Made by a program: the position numbers and the translations under genes. Source: an uncultured Enterobacterales bacterium (lineage in GTDB: Bacteria > Pseudomonadota > Gammaproteobacteria > Enterobacterales > CALYQQ01). From it: 64,000 bases of DNA. The notes under the pieces are model-generated. The model saw nothing but the letters and a program-made list of their open reading frames with translations. It ran no database searches and was not told the DNA's origin. The stretch covers positions 1-64,000 of the forward strand of contig CALYQQ010000006.1 in NCBI GenBank assembly GCA_945288535.1, in the 5' to 3' direction. How positions within the stretch are numbered: the stretch's first letter is position 1; every line of letters starts with the position of its first letter. This document shows, one piece after another, positions 45,364 through 58,397 of this stretch.

Positions 45364-46050
45364 ATGATTATCATTAATAAATCATTAGTTATAATATGTG
45401 TAATTATTTTATGCCACTCAGTCAAGGCCGACCCCTGTATAGAGAGCATTCGAGCTTATTCCCTCGTAGATGATCCTCCTTTTTTTTCAAAGATGAAAAT
45501 TGATATTAGCGATTATATTAATACAACAAATTATCATCAGCTAATCAATAATCTATTTAAATCAATTGATAGACTGAATATACAATGTAATGTGAGTAAT
45601 CTTTATCAACCTCAAACGGAGCAAGACGCACATCTAAAAGAAGGAGCTAGCCAAAATAACAATATTATTATTCCCATTAAAGCAGGGATGATAAATAATA
45701 TTGCCTGGGTTATTTATTTATCAACATTTGATGATGATCGCTTTATTGATACTACTGAAGGTTTAGCGCTATCAATTGTAACATTTTCAAATAACGGTCA
45801 AATCATTGATGCTTTTCCATTATCAACCTTTATTCTTTATGATGGTTTTGCTGAAAAGAGCATGGCAGAAATTCAAAATGGATTTATCACAATTTATTTA
45901 CAAGAAATTGATTATTTCAATTATGATGAAAAGGGTGAAAGAGGCAATAAACTAGATCAACCTCTTATAAATAATGTCAAAACGGAAAATTATCTCATTG
46001 AAAACGGCCTATTTAAACTTATAACTCGTAAAAATTTAGAAAATAACTAA
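45364..46050 (+). CDS. Unrecognised secreted protein
   Basis: 228 residues with a clear Sec signal peptide (about 1-22: SLVIICVIILCHSVKA then DPCIES) and no lipobox. The mature part holds two cysteines (in PCIES and IQCNV), which could form one disulphide in the periplasm, and stretches such as IAWVIYLSTFDDDRFIDTT and SIVTFSNNGQIIDAFPLSTF with a strand-like look. I do not recognise a family. It stands alone between the rpsF promoter and rlmB, with AT-rich DNA on both sides, which suggests an acquired or lineage-specific gene. A frame of this length with signal peptide and ribosome site in such AT-rich DNA is unlikely by chance. Confidence 0.72.
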   Translation: MIIINKSLVIICVIILCHSVKADPCIESIRAYSLVDDPPFFSKMKIDISDYINTTNYHQLINNLFKSIDRLNIQCNVSNLYQPQTEQDAHLKEGASQNNNIIIPIKAGMINNIAWVIYLSTFDDDRFIDTTEGLALSIVTFSNNGQIIDAFPLSTFILYDGFAEKSMAEIQNGFITIYLQEIDYFNYDEKGERGNKLDQPLINNVKTENYLIENGLFKLITRKNLENN

Positions 46051-46205
46051 TCGTAATGCCTTTATTTTGAGAGTAACTGTTCGATATATTTAATAAAATA
46101 ATCATCACCTGGTATTATATTTACATGACTATTAATAACGTAAAACGTACTTATTTTATTAAATATGTGCGATATAACTAATTAAACTAGTTATATCGCA
46201 TACCT

Positions 46206-46937
46206 TTATTGACGCTGCCTAACAGCTTCAAATAAACAAATACCTGTTGCTACAGATACATTAAGTGAAGAAACACTACCCTGCATTGGAATACTGATTA
46301 ATTCGTCACAATGTTCTCGGGTTAATCGGCGCATGCCATCCCCTTCCGCACCCATAACAATGGCTATTCGTCCTGTCAGCTTACTTTGATATAATGTGTG
46401 ATCAGCTTCACCAGCCGTACCCACGATCCAGATATTTTGTTCTTGAAGAAAACGCATTGTTCTTGCAAGATTAGTGACTCGAATTAAAGGTATTGTTTCC
46501 GCTGCACCACTAGCAACTTTTTTCGCTATCGCATTTAATTGTGCCGATCTATCTTTGGGCATAATTATCGCGTTGACACCTGCGGCATCTGCACTTCGCA
46601 AACATGCACCAAGATTATGTGGATCTGTGATACCATCAAGAATGAGTAATAAAGGCATATCCACTTTTTCAAGAATTTCAGGTAAGTCATTTTCCTGATA
46701 TTGACGCCCTGGTTTAATTCGAGCCAGTATACCTTGGTGTGTTGCATCTTCAGAATGTTTATCTAACCAGTGTTTGCTAACTAGTTGAATAGAAATCCCA
46801 TTCTCTTCTAATTGATTAATCAAAGTAAGTAAGCGTTTATCTTGTCTCTCTTTCAGTATAAAAACTTCAACAATACGTAGAGGTTCTTTTTCCAGTAACG
46901 CGTTTATTGCATGAATACCGTAAATTATTTCATTCAT
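46206..46937 (-). CDS. rlmB: 23S rRNA (guanosine-2251-2'-O)-methyltransferase RlmB
   Basis: SPOUT-fold enzyme that methylates G2251 in the peptidyl-transferase P loop. 243 residues, same as E. coli. N-terminal substrate domain [19 protein letters not shown], then the knot motifs: [55 protein letters not shown]. It follows rnr after 117 bases, as in E. coli. Confidence 0.97.
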   Translation of the reverse strand: MNEIIYGIHAINALLEKEPLRIVEVFILKERQDKRLLTLINQLEENGISIQLVSKHWLDKHSEDATHQGILARIKPGRQYQENDLPEILEKVDMPLLLILDGITDPHNLGACLRSADAAGVNAIIMPKDRSAQLNAIAKKVASGAAETIPLIRVTNLARTMRFLQEQNIWIVGTAGEADHTLYQSKLTGRIAIVMGAEGDGMRRLTREHCDELISIPMQGSVSSLNVSVATGICLFEAVRQRQ

Positions 46938-47054
46938 AATGTTCTTTTTTATGCTCTTATAAATCTATATGCAATTCATGTTAGCTATTTATAACGATTA
47001 GTTGCTAATATCAGTGACAATAAATTACGCGTTGGGACTACGTTTTACTTTATT

Positions 47055-49451
47055 TCACTTTTTCTTTTTTGACTGCCTGTTTTTTGGTTTATTTGCTTTA
47101 CTTTTACTCGTCACTGCATGACGTTTTTTATTTGATTTCGTCGTATCGCGAGTATTGATCACATCTGAAGAAGCCGAATTTGCTAATCGATGCCGTATTG
47201 TTTTATGACTTACTGACTTATTTTTTCCCCGTGAAGTCGCTGTTTTTCCTGTACGACGTGGTTTGCGTGTAGTTGAGACTAAAGAAAAATCTATCTTGCG
47301 TTCATCTGTATGTACCCCCTCGACTCTGATAACAACACGGTCACCTAATCGGTAAATGTAACCTGATGATTCTCCTATAAGGCGTTGGCCAACGTTATCA
47401 AATCGATAATAATCATTATTAAGAGTAGATACATGGACTAAACCATCAATAAATAAATCATCAAGACGAACAAAGAAACCAAAACCAGTGATGCTGGTAA
47501 TCGTACCATTAAAAATACCGCCGACATGATCTAACATAAAATCGCATTTTAACCAATCGGCAACATCTCGCGTCGCTTCATCAGCCCGACGCTCTGTCAT
47601 GGAACAATGGTCACCTAATTGTAAGACCTCTTGCATTGAATAATGAACAGCTCCTTGATTATGCATATTGCTATTTTTATCTTGTTGACACGCAAGTAAT
47701 GCTTTAATACCACGATGAACAATTAAATCCGGATAACGACGAATAGGCGAAGTAAAATGAGCATAAGCCGATAGCGCTAATCCAAAATGGCCTCGGTTCT
47801 CTGGATCATATACAGCCTGCTTCATAGAGCGTAATAACATCGTTTGTAACATTTCATGGTCAGGACGCTCAGCTATATCATCCATTAATTTGGCATAATC
47901 TTTTGGCTTAGGTTCATTTCCACCATGTAAAACTAAACCTAATTCGGATAATACAGAACGTAATGAAGTTAAATTTTCACCTTTAGGCTTGTCATGGATA
48001 CGATACAACGTTGGCTCGTGACCTTTTTCAAGAAAGCGCGCTGCAGAAATATTCGCTAAAATCATACACTCTTCAATAATTTTATGTGCATCATTACGCG
48101 ATGTTATCTCGATTCGTTCAATGCGTCGCTCAGCGTTAAAAATAAATTTAGGCTCTTCTGTTTCAAATACAATACCACCGCGGATTTGCCGTGCTTTATC
48201 TAAAGCTTGATATAAATAATGTAATTCTTGCAAATGACTAATTAATGCATGATATTGTTGACACAACGCCTCATCACCTTTTAATATCGCGGCAACTTTG
48301 TTATAGGTCAGCCTGGCATGTGAATTCATTATCGCTTCATAAAATTTATATGACGATAAACGGCCTTTCGCTGAAATAGTCATTTCACAAACCATACATA
48401 AACGATCAACTTGGGGATTAAGCGAACATAAACCGTTCGATAATACCTCTGGTAGCATCGGTATAACTTGGGATGGAAAATAAACAGAATTACCACGATT
48501 ATAGGCTTCATTATCTAACGCTGTAGATGGCCGTACATAATAACTAACATCTGCAATAGCAACCCATAGTCGCCAACCACCGCCCGCTTTCCGTTGACAA
48601 TATACCGCATCATCAAAATCTCTGGCATCTTCACCATCAATAGTGACTAAAGGTAACTGGCGTAAATCAATACGACCTTGTGTTGCTTGTTTGGGAACGT
48701 TTTCAGAAAATTGATGACTTTGCTGAATAACATCATTAGGCCATATATGGGGAATATTATGACTGCGAATGGCAATATCTATAGCCATATTAGTTCCCAT
48801 ATTATCACCCAATATTTCTACAATATTGCCAATTGCTTTAGTTCGTCGTGTCGGCCGTTGTACTAATGCTACAACAACGACAAAGCCCATTCTCAGTTGA
48901 GCCGTTTGTTCATGAGGAATAATTATATCGAAATGTAATCTGCTATCATCAGGAACAACAAATCCAATACCAGCATCAGTAAAATAACGACCTACAATGT
49001 GCCCCGTTCTGGGTTCAAGAACCCTAACTATTCTTGCCTCTCTGCGACCCTTTCGATCATTACCTAGCGGTTGTGCTAAGACTAAATCACCATGAATCGC
49101 CATTTTCATCTGTTCTGACGAAAGATAAAGATCATCTGGCAAACCTTCGACACGTAAAAAACCATAACCATCACGATGGCCAATAACGTAACCTTTAACT
49201 AAATCTAGACGTTCGGGTAGAGCGTAACGTTTACGTCGCGTAAAAACTAATTGTCCATCTCTTTCCATCGCACGTAACCGACGACGTAAAGCTTCTTGTT
49301 GTTCTTGAGTCCTTGCGGATAGGGCTTCAAATAGTTCATCAATACTTGCAGGAGTAGTAAGCTTAGTAAGGTATTCTAAAATATATTCTCGGCTGGCCAC
49401 GGGCGATTCATATTTTTCTGATTCACGTTGAAAAAAAGGATCTTTAGACAT
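47055..49451 (-). CDS. rnr: Exoribonuclease R
   Basis: 3'-to-5' exoribonuclease that degrades structured RNA and works in trans-translation and cold adaptation. From the ATG at 49451 it has 798 residues (E. coli 813). Order: winged-helix start ([20 protein letters not shown]), cold-shock domains, RNB catalytic domain with [17 protein letters not shown] (the Asp cluster), [16 protein letters not shown], an S1 domain ([20 protein letters not shown]), and a Lys-rich tail. An in-frame upstream ATG at 49478 would add nine residues not seen in E. coli. Confidence 0.96.
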   Translation of the reverse strand: MSKDPFFQRESEKYESPVASREYILEYLTKLTTPASIDELFEALSARTQEQQEALRRRLRAMERDGQLVFTRRKRYALPERLDLVKGYVIGHRDGYGFLRVEGLPDDLYLSSEQMKMAIHGDLVLAQPLGNDRKGRREARIVRVLEPRTGHIVGRYFTDAGIGFVVPDDSRLHFDIIIPHEQTAQLRMGFVVVVALVQRPTRRTKAIGNIVEILGDNMGTNMAIDIAIRSHNIPHIWPNDVIQQSHQFSENVPKQATQGRIDLRQLPLVTIDGEDARDFDDAVYCQRKAGGGWRLWVAIADVSYYVRPSTALDNEAYNRGNSVYFPSQVIPMLPEVLSNGLCSLNPQVDRLCMVCEMTISAKGRLSSYKFYEAIMNSHARLTYNKVAAILKGDEALCQQYHALISHLQELHYLYQALDKARQIRGGIVFETEEPKFIFNAERRIERIEITSRNDAHKIIEECMILANISAARFLEKGHEPTLYRIHDKPKGENLTSLRSVLSELGLVLHGGNEPKPKDYAKLMDDIAERPDHEMLQTMLLRSMKQAVYDPENRGHFGLALSAYAHFTSPIRRYPDLIVHRGIKALLACQQDKNSNMHNQGAVHYSMQEVLQLGDHCSMTERRADEATRDVADWLKCDFMLDHVGGIFNGTITSITGFGFFVRLDDLFIDGLVHVSTLNNDYYRFDNVGQRLIGESSGYIYRLGDRVVIRVEGVHTDERKIDFSLVSTTRKPRRTGKTATSRGKNKSVSHKTIRHRLANSASSDVINTRDTTKSNKKRHAVTSKSKANKPKNRQSKKKK

Positions 49452-49801
49452 GGTAATATTCACTCTTAACGAATTCACAAGATGCTGACGATCATGTCCA
49501 GTGATAACCGCACCTATGTCAATATAATCAGCCAGCTTTAATTATAAACCTTATTAGATAGGCAACAATAAATGACCTGATAATAAAGATAATGTAATAG
49601 TTATAACTATAACAAGATGTAAACATTCTGTCGCATATTATCACTATAATCATTTAATTAAGTGCTTTTGCACCGTTTTTTTTGATGATATTGTTCAATG
49701 ATTAGTCATATTATCGTATCAACTATTTGTTCAAACTATAGATAAAAAAAGAAACCGAATTAACTTTCGGTTTCTTTTTTAAATGTCTTTATACTTCAAA
49801 A
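49452..49801. other. Spacer between purA and rnr
   Basis: 350 bases without a gene; both genes read on the minus strand. E. coli has nsrR in this gap; it is missing here. It contains the purA terminator. Confidence 0.55.
49745..49780 (-). terminator. Terminator of purA
   Basis: GAAACCGAA (49751-49759) and TTCGGTTTC (49766-49774), extended by the flanking A6 and T6 runs, with a 6-base loop. It starts about 20 bases after the purA stop. Confidence 0.88.
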
Positions 49802-52204
<2,403 letters not shown>

Positions 52205-52609
52205 ATGATGAAAAATATGACAAATCAATCAAAATTACCGCCACTACTTGGTATTGATATTGTACAAATAGATAGAATAAAAAGTGCTATTGAACGTAGT
52301 GGTGATGGATTTCTGTCTCGGTTATTAACCCCAGCAGAATATCTATATATTGGTGATATAAACGAAAATATCGAACGTATTGCAGGTATATGGGCGGGAA
52401 AAGAGGCTGCCGTTAAAGCATTAGGCACAGGATTTAGGCTTGGTATAACATTTCATGATATTCAAATTAATCATGATGAATTTGGCGCGCCATTTTTCCA
52501 ATTTTCAGGTCAATTTTATCAATTAATGCAAGGAAAATTACTAAGTCAATCTGCATTGAGTATTTCTCATTGTCGGACTTATGCTATCGCTGCAACAATA
52601 TTCAACTAA
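52205..52609 (+). CDS. acpS: Holo-acyl carrier protein synthase (AcpS type)
   Basis: Transfers 4'-phosphopantetheine from coenzyme A to a serine of acyl carrier proteins. 134 residues (E. coli AcpS 126). The Mg-binding Asp18 in LLGIDIVQIDRI and Glu67 in IWAGKEAAVKALGTGFRLGI match the family pair. No strong ribosome site; ATGs also lie at 52208 and 52217. As first gene of the locus it most likely serves the carrier protein at 54090. It is probably not the housekeeping acpS, which usually lies next to pdxJ (inference). Confidence 0.88.
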   Translation: MMKNMTNQSKLPPLLGIDIVQIDRIKSAIERSGDGFLSRLLTPAEYLYIGDINENIERIAGIWAGKEAAVKALGTGFRLGITFHDIQINHDEFGAPFFQFSGQFYQLMQGKLLSQSALSISHCRTYAIAATIFN

Positions 52610-52672
52610 CTTAACGACGAGATTGATCTTCACTTTTATCATATATCATACATGAATAAATAAGGGAATATT

Positions 52673-53422
52673 ATGTCTACATTTTCAGACCTGGCAGAAA
52701 AAGTAGTAGTTGTGACGGGAGCAAGTGGTGATATTGGTGTGGCTATAGTCAAAAAATTTCTCGAACAACAATCGAATGTTTATGCTTTTTATCATAGTGA
52801 TAATTCATCTTTACTTCCTTTAAAAGAAAAATACAAAAATAAAATTCACATTGTCCAGTGTGAAATAACACGTCGAGATCATTTAGAAGAAACCGCAGAA
52901 AAGATCCTAAATGAAGCAGGAAAAGTAGATATTCTTATTAATAATGCAGGGATAAATCGCGATATATTGTTCTCAACGATGAGTGAAGAAGATTTTGATA
53001 TTATTATTAAAACTAATCTTTATGGCGCATTTTATTGTAGCCAAGCCTTTCTAAGAGCATTGCGTAAAGGCGACAATGCATCTATCGTCAATATTTCATC
53101 CATTTCTGGTTTGACATCTAGTTTTGGCCAAACAAATTATAGCGCAGCAAAAGCAGGGATTCAGGGATTTAGTCGAACACTTGCGGCAGAATTGGCACCA
53201 AAGAATATTCGAGTCAATGTAGTAGCGCCAGGCATAATTGATTCGCGCATGGTAAAACGTGTTCCTCGACATATTATCAGACAAGTCATTTCAGCTGTTG
53301 CATTAAAACGAATGGGGACCGTTAATGAAGTTGCTAATGTTGTCGCATTTTTAGCTTCAGAAACATCAAGTTATATTGTTGGTCAGACAATTGTCGTTGA
53401 TGGTGGGTTAATCATGCGTTAG
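52673..53422 (+). CDS. 3-oxoacyl-ACP reductase (FabG-like SDR)
   Basis: Short-chain dehydrogenase of 249 residues that would reduce beta-ketoacyl chains with NADPH. Cofactor loop TGASGDIG (15-22), [10 protein letters not shown], the catalytic Ser in VNISSISG and Tyr156/Lys160 in [17 protein letters not shown] are intact. The ending [16 protein letters not shown] is as in FabG. TAAGGGAATATT provides the ribosome site. It is the ketoreductase of the locus. Confidence 0.9.
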   Translation: MSTFSDLAEKVVVVTGASGDIGVAIVKKFLEQQSNVYAFYHSDNSSLLPLKEKYKNKIHIVQCEITRRDHLEETAEKILNEAGKVDILINNAGINRDILFSTMSEEDFDIIIKTNLYGAFYCSQAFLRALRKGDNASIVNISSISGLTSSFGQTNYSAAKAGIQGFSRTLAAELAPKNIRVNVVAPGIIDSRMVKRVPRHIIRQVISAVALKRMGTVNEVANVVAFLASETSSYIVGQTIVVDGGLIMR

Positions 53423-53478
53423 TTATCGCTGGTCGTAGTATATATCATGGACAATTATATAAAGGAATAATCAAAAAT

Positions 53479-54075
53479 ATGGCAAAAGTAGAAAAATCAT
53501 TAATTTCTCCACAATTATTATTGAAAGTTGGTGGCTGGCGATATCCTTTTTTTTTAGTTGATCGTATTGTTGATTTTAATCCGCTCGTAAAAGGTGGCCC
53601 AGTAGTCGCCATTAAAAATTGTACATTTAATGAACCCTTTATTCCTGGTCATTTTCCTGGCAATCCTTTAGTTCCGGGTGTACTTATTGCCGAAATGTTA
53701 GGGCAAACCAGCGAATACTCAACACTATTATGCGATTTTTGTCGTGATTATAAAATTGTAAAAGGTGTTGATCTAAAAAAAGCAGATGATATTGCAAAAG
53801 CATTAAAAACACCTGATGGTGCCAAAATTATTATGGACGCACGTAATAATATTTTTGGTTTTTTAGCGGCTCAAGATCTGAAATTTCGCCATATAGTTAT
53901 GCCTGGCGATACTATTTATCTCTATAGCGAACTCATTATGGCCGATGTAAATGGGTTTCATCATTATAATGTAGAAGCTCGTGTTGGCCGTCATGTGGCC
54001 TGTTCAGGGAAAGTCGTTAATTACCGTAATAACAGAGAAAAAGCAAGACAATCAGGTATTATCATTGAAGAATAA
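53479..54075 (+). CDS. 3-hydroxyacyl-ACP dehydratase (FabA/FabZ-like)
   Basis: 198-residue hotdog-fold dehydratase, longer than FabZ (151). The active-site block [20 protein letters not shown] with His58, and Glu72 in AEMLGQ, are both present. LRFRHIV-type strand reads [15 protein letters not shown]. Residues from 175 on form an extra charged tail. With the FabG-like reductase it would give trans double bonds, so the product may be a polyene. AAGGAATAATC precedes the ATG. Confidence 0.88.
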   Translation: MAKVEKSLISPQLLLKVGGWRYPFFLVDRIVDFNPLVKGGPVVAIKNCTFNEPFIPGHFPGNPLVPGVLIAEMLGQTSEYSTLLCDFCRDYKIVKGVDLKKADDIAKALKTPDGAKIIMDARNNIFGFLAAQDLKFRHIVMPGDTIYLYSELIMADVNGFHHYNVEARVGRHVACSGKVVNYRNNREKARQSGIIIEE

Positions 54076-54089
54076 TTTCAGGAGAGAAT

Positions 54090-54425
54090 ATGGATATTAA
54101 ACCATTAGATGAGGTAATTACACAACGTAAAAGTGTATTAGACAAAATTAAACTTGGCCTAACAGAGCGCCTTAATTTACCCCAAAAGTTAGAGAATCTT
54201 GACGATGACACCCCCCTTTTTGGTAGCGGGTTAAAACTTGATTCCGTTGATGCAACAGAAGTAATGGTTCTACTTGATGAGTCATTTGGTATTCGTGTAA
54301 CAGAAGGTGACGATCCATCTTATATGAGGAATATCAATACATTAGCAACTTTTGTTATTGCAAAGCTGGATGAAGCCGCACAAGAAAAAATGGCTATTGA
54401 TAATACTATCAACGCCGTCGCTTGA
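54090..54425 (+). CDS. Acyl carrier protein
   Basis: 111 residues with a helical carrier domain. The phosphopantetheine site reads LDSVDATEV with Ser52 (E. coli AcpP has DSLDTVEL). An unusual N-terminal helix of about 18 residues (MDIKPLDEVITQRKSVLDKI) and an extended C-terminus set it apart from AcpP (78). AGGAGAG lies before the start, 14 bases after the dehydratase stop. Substrate carrier of the locus. Confidence 0.88.
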   Translation: MDIKPLDEVITQRKSVLDKIKLGLTERLNLPQKLENLDDDTPLFGSGLKLDSVDATEVMVLLDESFGIRVTEGDDPSYMRNINTLATFVIAKLDEAAQEKMAIDNTINAVA

Positions 54426-54464
54426 TAACGAAAATAATAATATTATCAGAAGAGATTAATTACT

Positions 54465-55685
54465 ATGAATGCATTAGAAACAATTCATGCTAAAAATAAT
54501 GCCATAATGGGGCTACGTAATGGTATCAAAATACCATTATCATATAATAATGCGGCTGTCGAACATAAAGCGTTACGTGAAAATATTTTACTCGTTGACT
54601 ATTCTCATTTTGCAATTGTTGAAGTCAATGGAGAAGAAGGTTATGAACTCTTAAATAACGTCATTGCGGGCGAATTATCATCAATACGTGATGAACAAGC
54701 TTTATATTCTATATTACTTGATAACCAAGGACATATTCTTACCGACTTATATATATTGTGTGATGATGAACGTTTTATCTTACTTAGTGAATGGATAACC
54801 GCTGATCAACTTGTCAACTTGTTACAAAGTGCCGCAGATGAAATTGAATATGAAGATATATCTATACGTTCACTAAATGACTCTTTTGGCATTTTACATT
54901 TTGAAGGTCCTTATAGCTGGGAACTTATCTGTGAATTTTACGGCATGGATGTTATCGGCTTACCTTTTATGGAATTTATGACCATTTCTGATGATGTACT
55001 TTTATTCCGTTCGGGCAAACACGGTGAATATTCTTATAAAGTTATTGCGGATAAAGCAATTCTCGCTGAACTATGGGAACGTTCTTTACAAGAAGGTGAA
55101 AAGTTCAATCTGAAAGTCGGTGGACTAAATTATCAAAAACAAGCTAGATTAGAAAATCCTTGTTGGGACCCACAGATGTATGGTGACTTCACCCATTGTC
55201 CAATTGAAATGCAATTACAATGGACCGTCCATTATGATAAAGGTGAATTTATTGGCCGAGAATCTTTAATCGCAAAATTAGAAAATGACATAAAACAACG
55301 TGCAATTGGTTTTAGCGTTCCATGCGAATACGATTTAGGCATAGCAATAAATGATAAAGTTTATAATGATGGAGAAGAAATCGGTTATGTCATGATAAGC
55401 GGTTATTCCGACATTGCTAAAAGCCATATTGGCAGAATAATGTTACATTCTAATTACGCCTATGCAGATATTATTGATTATTACACAGTGAAAACCGCAC
55501 AAGGTGATCAAATAATCAGAACCTCCCCAATACCATTTATAAAAAATTACAGCTATCTAATTAATGCATCTGAACATAGCTATATCGATCCAAATCGGCC
55601 AAAAAATCTTTTAGAACAATTAGAAAAAGCAAAACATGAAAAAGAGGCCGCTGAAATAGCTACAACGAATAAAACAGAAGAATGA
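54465..55685 (+). CDS. GcvT-like (aminomethyltransferase/folate-binding fold) protein
   Basis: 406 residues resembling the T protein of the glycine cleavage system. The N-terminus reads LRNGIKIPLSYNNAAVEHKA then LVDYSHFAIVEVNGEEGYEL, the C-terminal barrel has DKGEFIGRESL (compare FIGKEAL in GcvT) and IGYVMISGYSDIAKSHIGRI. The KGC-F-GQ signature of YgfZ is missing, so it is closer to GcvT. There is no glycine-cleavage gene near it, and it sits between a carrier protein and ketosynthases. It could transfer a one-carbon unit, or use the fold for another group. Role unknown. Confidence 0.75.
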   Translation: MNALETIHAKNNAIMGLRNGIKIPLSYNNAAVEHKALRENILLVDYSHFAIVEVNGEEGYELLNNVIAGELSSIRDEQALYSILLDNQGHILTDLYILCDDERFILLSEWITADQLVNLLQSAADEIEYEDISIRSLNDSFGILHFEGPYSWELICEFYGMDVIGLPFMEFMTISDDVLLFRSGKHGEYSYKVIADKAILAELWERSLQEGEKFNLKVGGLNYQKQARLENPCWDPQMYGDFTHCPIEMQLQWTVHYDKGEFIGRESLIAKLENDIKQRAIGFSVPCEYDLGIAINDKVYNDGEEIGYVMISGYSDIAKSHIGRIMLHSNYAYADIIDYYTVKTAQGDQIIRTSPIPFIKNYSYLINASEHSYIDPNRPKNLLEQLEKAKHEKEAAEIATTNKTEE

Positions 55686-55693
55686 TGTCAATA

Positions 55694-55720
55694 TTGGTCT
55701 GAAAAAATAATTCAGGCCAA
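55694..55720 (+). terminator. Hairpin between the GcvT-like and ketosynthase genes
   Basis: TTGGTCTGAA (55694-55703) and TTCAGGCCAA (55711-55720) pair over 10 bp, one wobble, with a 7-base loop, 9 bases after the stop and followed by TTTGAATA. It may split the locus into two transcription levels. Confidence 0.6.
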
Positions 55721-55820
55721 TTTGAATACCTATTACAAGGATAGGATGGTATTGATTATCGTGATTGATATGTGCTTTTTATTAATATAGCAAAAGCACA
55801 AAATTTAAGAGACCACCATA

Positions 55821-58397
55821 ATGAATCTTCAAAGGAAAAGAGTTGTTGTTACGGGAATGGGACATTTGTCTTCGATTGCTAGTAATATTGATGAGTTTAA
55901 ACAAGCGCTCTATGATAAAAAATGTGGTATTAAGCCTAGTAAAAAATACTTACCCTTTTTTGATGGAGCGAATGCATCTGAAATATTACAAGATTTAACC
56001 TATGAAGGACTCAGTCAAGAACAAATAAAAAATTTAGATAATGCAGCATTATGGGCTTACAAAGTCGGTTATGAAGCACTAAAAAATGGTAAAGTTGACG
56101 ATCCTGCTCTGCGAGTCAATATGGGATTAATCATAGGTGTATCATCTGCAGGTACTGAAGCTTACATACCGATTATAGAACATCGTTATGAAAACTTTTC
56201 TTTAGGAAAATCATTAATTTCTGGCAGTTTTTCCTCTTGTAGTTCAATTGTTGCAGCCTTACTAAACATCCAAGGGGGATTTGAGTTAATTGCTACCGCA
56301 TGTACGGCCAGCACTAATGCATTAGGTATGGGCTTCGATAATATTCAAAATAATAAGAATAAATACTCGTTAATCATTGGCACGGAGCCTCTTTATTTAC
56401 CTACATTTGCAGGCTTCTATACTTTAAAAGCAATGAAAAAAACACCTTCTAGTCCTTTTTCTGGCGAACCTGGAATGTCAATTGGTGAAGGTGCAGGTGC
56501 AATATTAATTGAAGAGTACGAACATGCTGTTGCACGTGGTGCAACCATTTATGGTGAAATTATTTCTTATGCAACATCTGGTGATGCTTATCATGAAACA
56601 GCACCTGATCCTTTAGCTACAGGTGCAGTACAAGTAATGAATAAGGCAATGGAGAATGCAGGGATCACCCCACAAGATATACAATATATTAATGCACATG
56701 GTACAGGCACAGATGCTAACGATCGTTCTGAAACATTGGCCATGAAAAAGGTTTTCCCGAATATTGCTTCTATCCCAGTCAGTTCCACTAAATCATATGT
56801 TGGTCATAACATAGGTTCAGCAGGAATTATTGAACTGGTTGCGTGTTTGTTAACACTTAAAGAAGATAAAATTTTACCCACATTGAATTTTACGACACCT
56901 CGCCAAAATTGTGATCTTAACTATGTTCCCAACGAGTTTCAGGAAGGGCATGTTAAGATGTTTATGAAAAATAATTACGCTTTTGGTGGTAATAATTGTA
57001 GTATTATTGCGAGTCCTCACTTCCTTGATAGAAAAATAAGCCGTTATCAACCTAAGCGTGTTGCGATTACAGGTATTGGACTAATCTCATCTTTAGGTCA
57101 TAACTATACAACTATTATGTCACGATTATGGAATGGAGATAATGCAGCTACATATTTACCTATTTTTAGTGACGAAGAGGAAAAATTAACTTACCGTGAA
57201 CGATTAAAGCGGATCCAAGTTTTTGATTCAAAGAATGGCGATGATTTTGTTAAAAATTATACAACTGAAGAAAAATTAAATAATACCATTGATGGTTTCA
57301 CTTATACACATAGAGTCGTTGATCTTGATCCCCGTAAATACCTACGTCGATTTGATCCAAGAAAAGCAATTGCTATTTCGACTTACGCTCTACTTGCTGT
57401 AACCCAATCAATGAAGCATGCCCAACGTAAAATTAAACGTGACGGTCAAAATATTGGCTTAATTCTTGGTATGTCAAAAGGGCCACAAGAAGTCGTCGCA
57501 CGTTTCCTAGACAGTATTTATCCCGATCCAAATAAAGTAAGGACATCTGAATTTCCTAATTCATTAATGAATGCTGTTGCAACATTTTGTTCTATTTCAG
57601 AAGGAATTAAAGGCTATAACACGACATTAGCAACTGGATATAATGCGGGTGTTGGTGCGCTTACCTATTCTTATGAATTAATCAGGCAGTCCTTACAACC
57701 ACAAGTCATTACTGGCGGTGCTGATGAAATCCCTGCCAAAGAAGTTGTTCATATTATGTCAGCTACCGGTGCACTACAAGTTACTGACGATAACACGGCT
57801 TTTCGTGTTTATGACAAAGAAAGTAAAGGTTATTTAATGGGTGAAGGTGCCGGTATTTTATTTTTAGAAGATTATCAGCATGCGTTAGATAGGAATGTCC
57901 CAATTCAAGCAGAAATTATTGGTTATGGTAAAGCTAATGATACAACTTACTTCGATTTTAATGCGACTGATCCCAAGAAAAAGTCAGTAGCCATGACAAG
58001 AGCTATTTATCAGGCCTTTAATGAAGCTAAAATAGATGCAACACAGGTTGATTTGGTTTGTGGCAGCAGTCATGGTACAGCGCTTTATAATGAATTTGAA
58101 CTTGAGGCGATTCACACTGTATTTTCAAAAAATAATAGCCAAATACCTGTCGTTAATTATTGTGGTTACTTTGGTTTTATTGAATCCTGTAGTGGCATAC
58201 TTAATATTGCAACTATCATAGAAATCATGAGACGGGGTGAAATTTTACCTATCCCTTATACGAAATCATTTATAAGAGATGATCTCTCTTTTGTAACTGA
58301 ACCGCTGAAAAAACAAGTAAGTATTGCTTTAGTATTGGCATCAACAGAAGGCGGAAATCATTATGCAATCTTACTTAAAAAAGGGAATGTAGGATGA
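55821..58397 (+). CDS. Fused double beta-ketoacyl synthase (KS plus chain-length-factor-like KS)
   Basis: 858 residues holding two complete KS folds. KS1 (about 1-405): Cys161 in TACTASTNALGMG, His293 in HGTGTDANDRSE and His329 in VGHNIGSAG make a full Cys-His-His triad. KS2 (about 412-858), starting KRVAITGIGLISSLGH: the Cys position is Tyr607 (LATGYNAGVGAL), His751 remains in SSHGTALYNEFE, and the last His region reads YFGFIESCSG. KS2 is therefore inactive for condensation, like the chain-length factor (KS-beta) of type II polyketide systems. The two halves are usually separate genes in such systems. It overlaps the next gene by four bases (ATGA). Confidence 0.88.
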   Translation: MNLQRKRVVVTGMGHLSSIASNIDEFKQALYDKKCGIKPSKKYLPFFDGANASEILQDLTYEGLSQEQIKNLDNAALWAYKVGYEALKNGKVDDPALRVNMGLIIGVSSAGTEAYIPIIEHRYENFSLGKSLISGSFSSCSSIVAALLNIQGGFELIATACTASTNALGMGFDNIQNNKNKYSLIIGTEPLYLPTFAGFYTLKAMKKTPSSPFSGEPGMSIGEGAGAILIEEYEHAVARGATIYGEIISYATSGDAYHETAPDPLATGAVQVMNKAMENAGITPQDIQYINAHGTGTDANDRSETLAMKKVFPNIASIPVSSTKSYVGHNIGSAGIIELVACLLTLKEDKILPTLNFTTPRQNCDLNYVPNEFQEGHVKMFMKNNYAFGGNNCSIIASPHFLDRKISRYQPKRVAITGIGLISSLGHNYTTIMSRLWNGDNAATYLPIFSDEEEKLTYRERLKRIQVFDSKNGDDFVKNYTTEEKLNNTIDGFTYTHRVVDLDPRKYLRRFDPRKAIAISTYALLAVTQSMKHAQRKIKRDGQNIGLILGMSKGPQEVVARFLDSIYPDPNKVRTSEFPNSLMNAVATFCSISEGIKGYNTTLATGYNAGVGALTYSYELIRQSLQPQVITGGADEIPAKEVVHIMSATGALQVTDDNTAFRVYDKESKGYLMGEGAGILFLEDYQHALDRNVPIQAEIIGYGKANDTTYFDFNATDPKKKSVAMTRAIYQAFNEAKIDATQVDLVCGSSHGTALYNEFELEAIHTVFSKNNSQIPVVNYCGYFGFIESCSGILNIATIIEIMRRGEILPIPYTKSFIRDDLSFVTEPLKKQVSIALVLASTEGGNHYAILLKKGNVG

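Noticed and set aside
54465-55685. Glycine cleavage system operon
   Set aside because: No gcvH or gcvP nearby, and the gene is embedded among acyl-chain genes.
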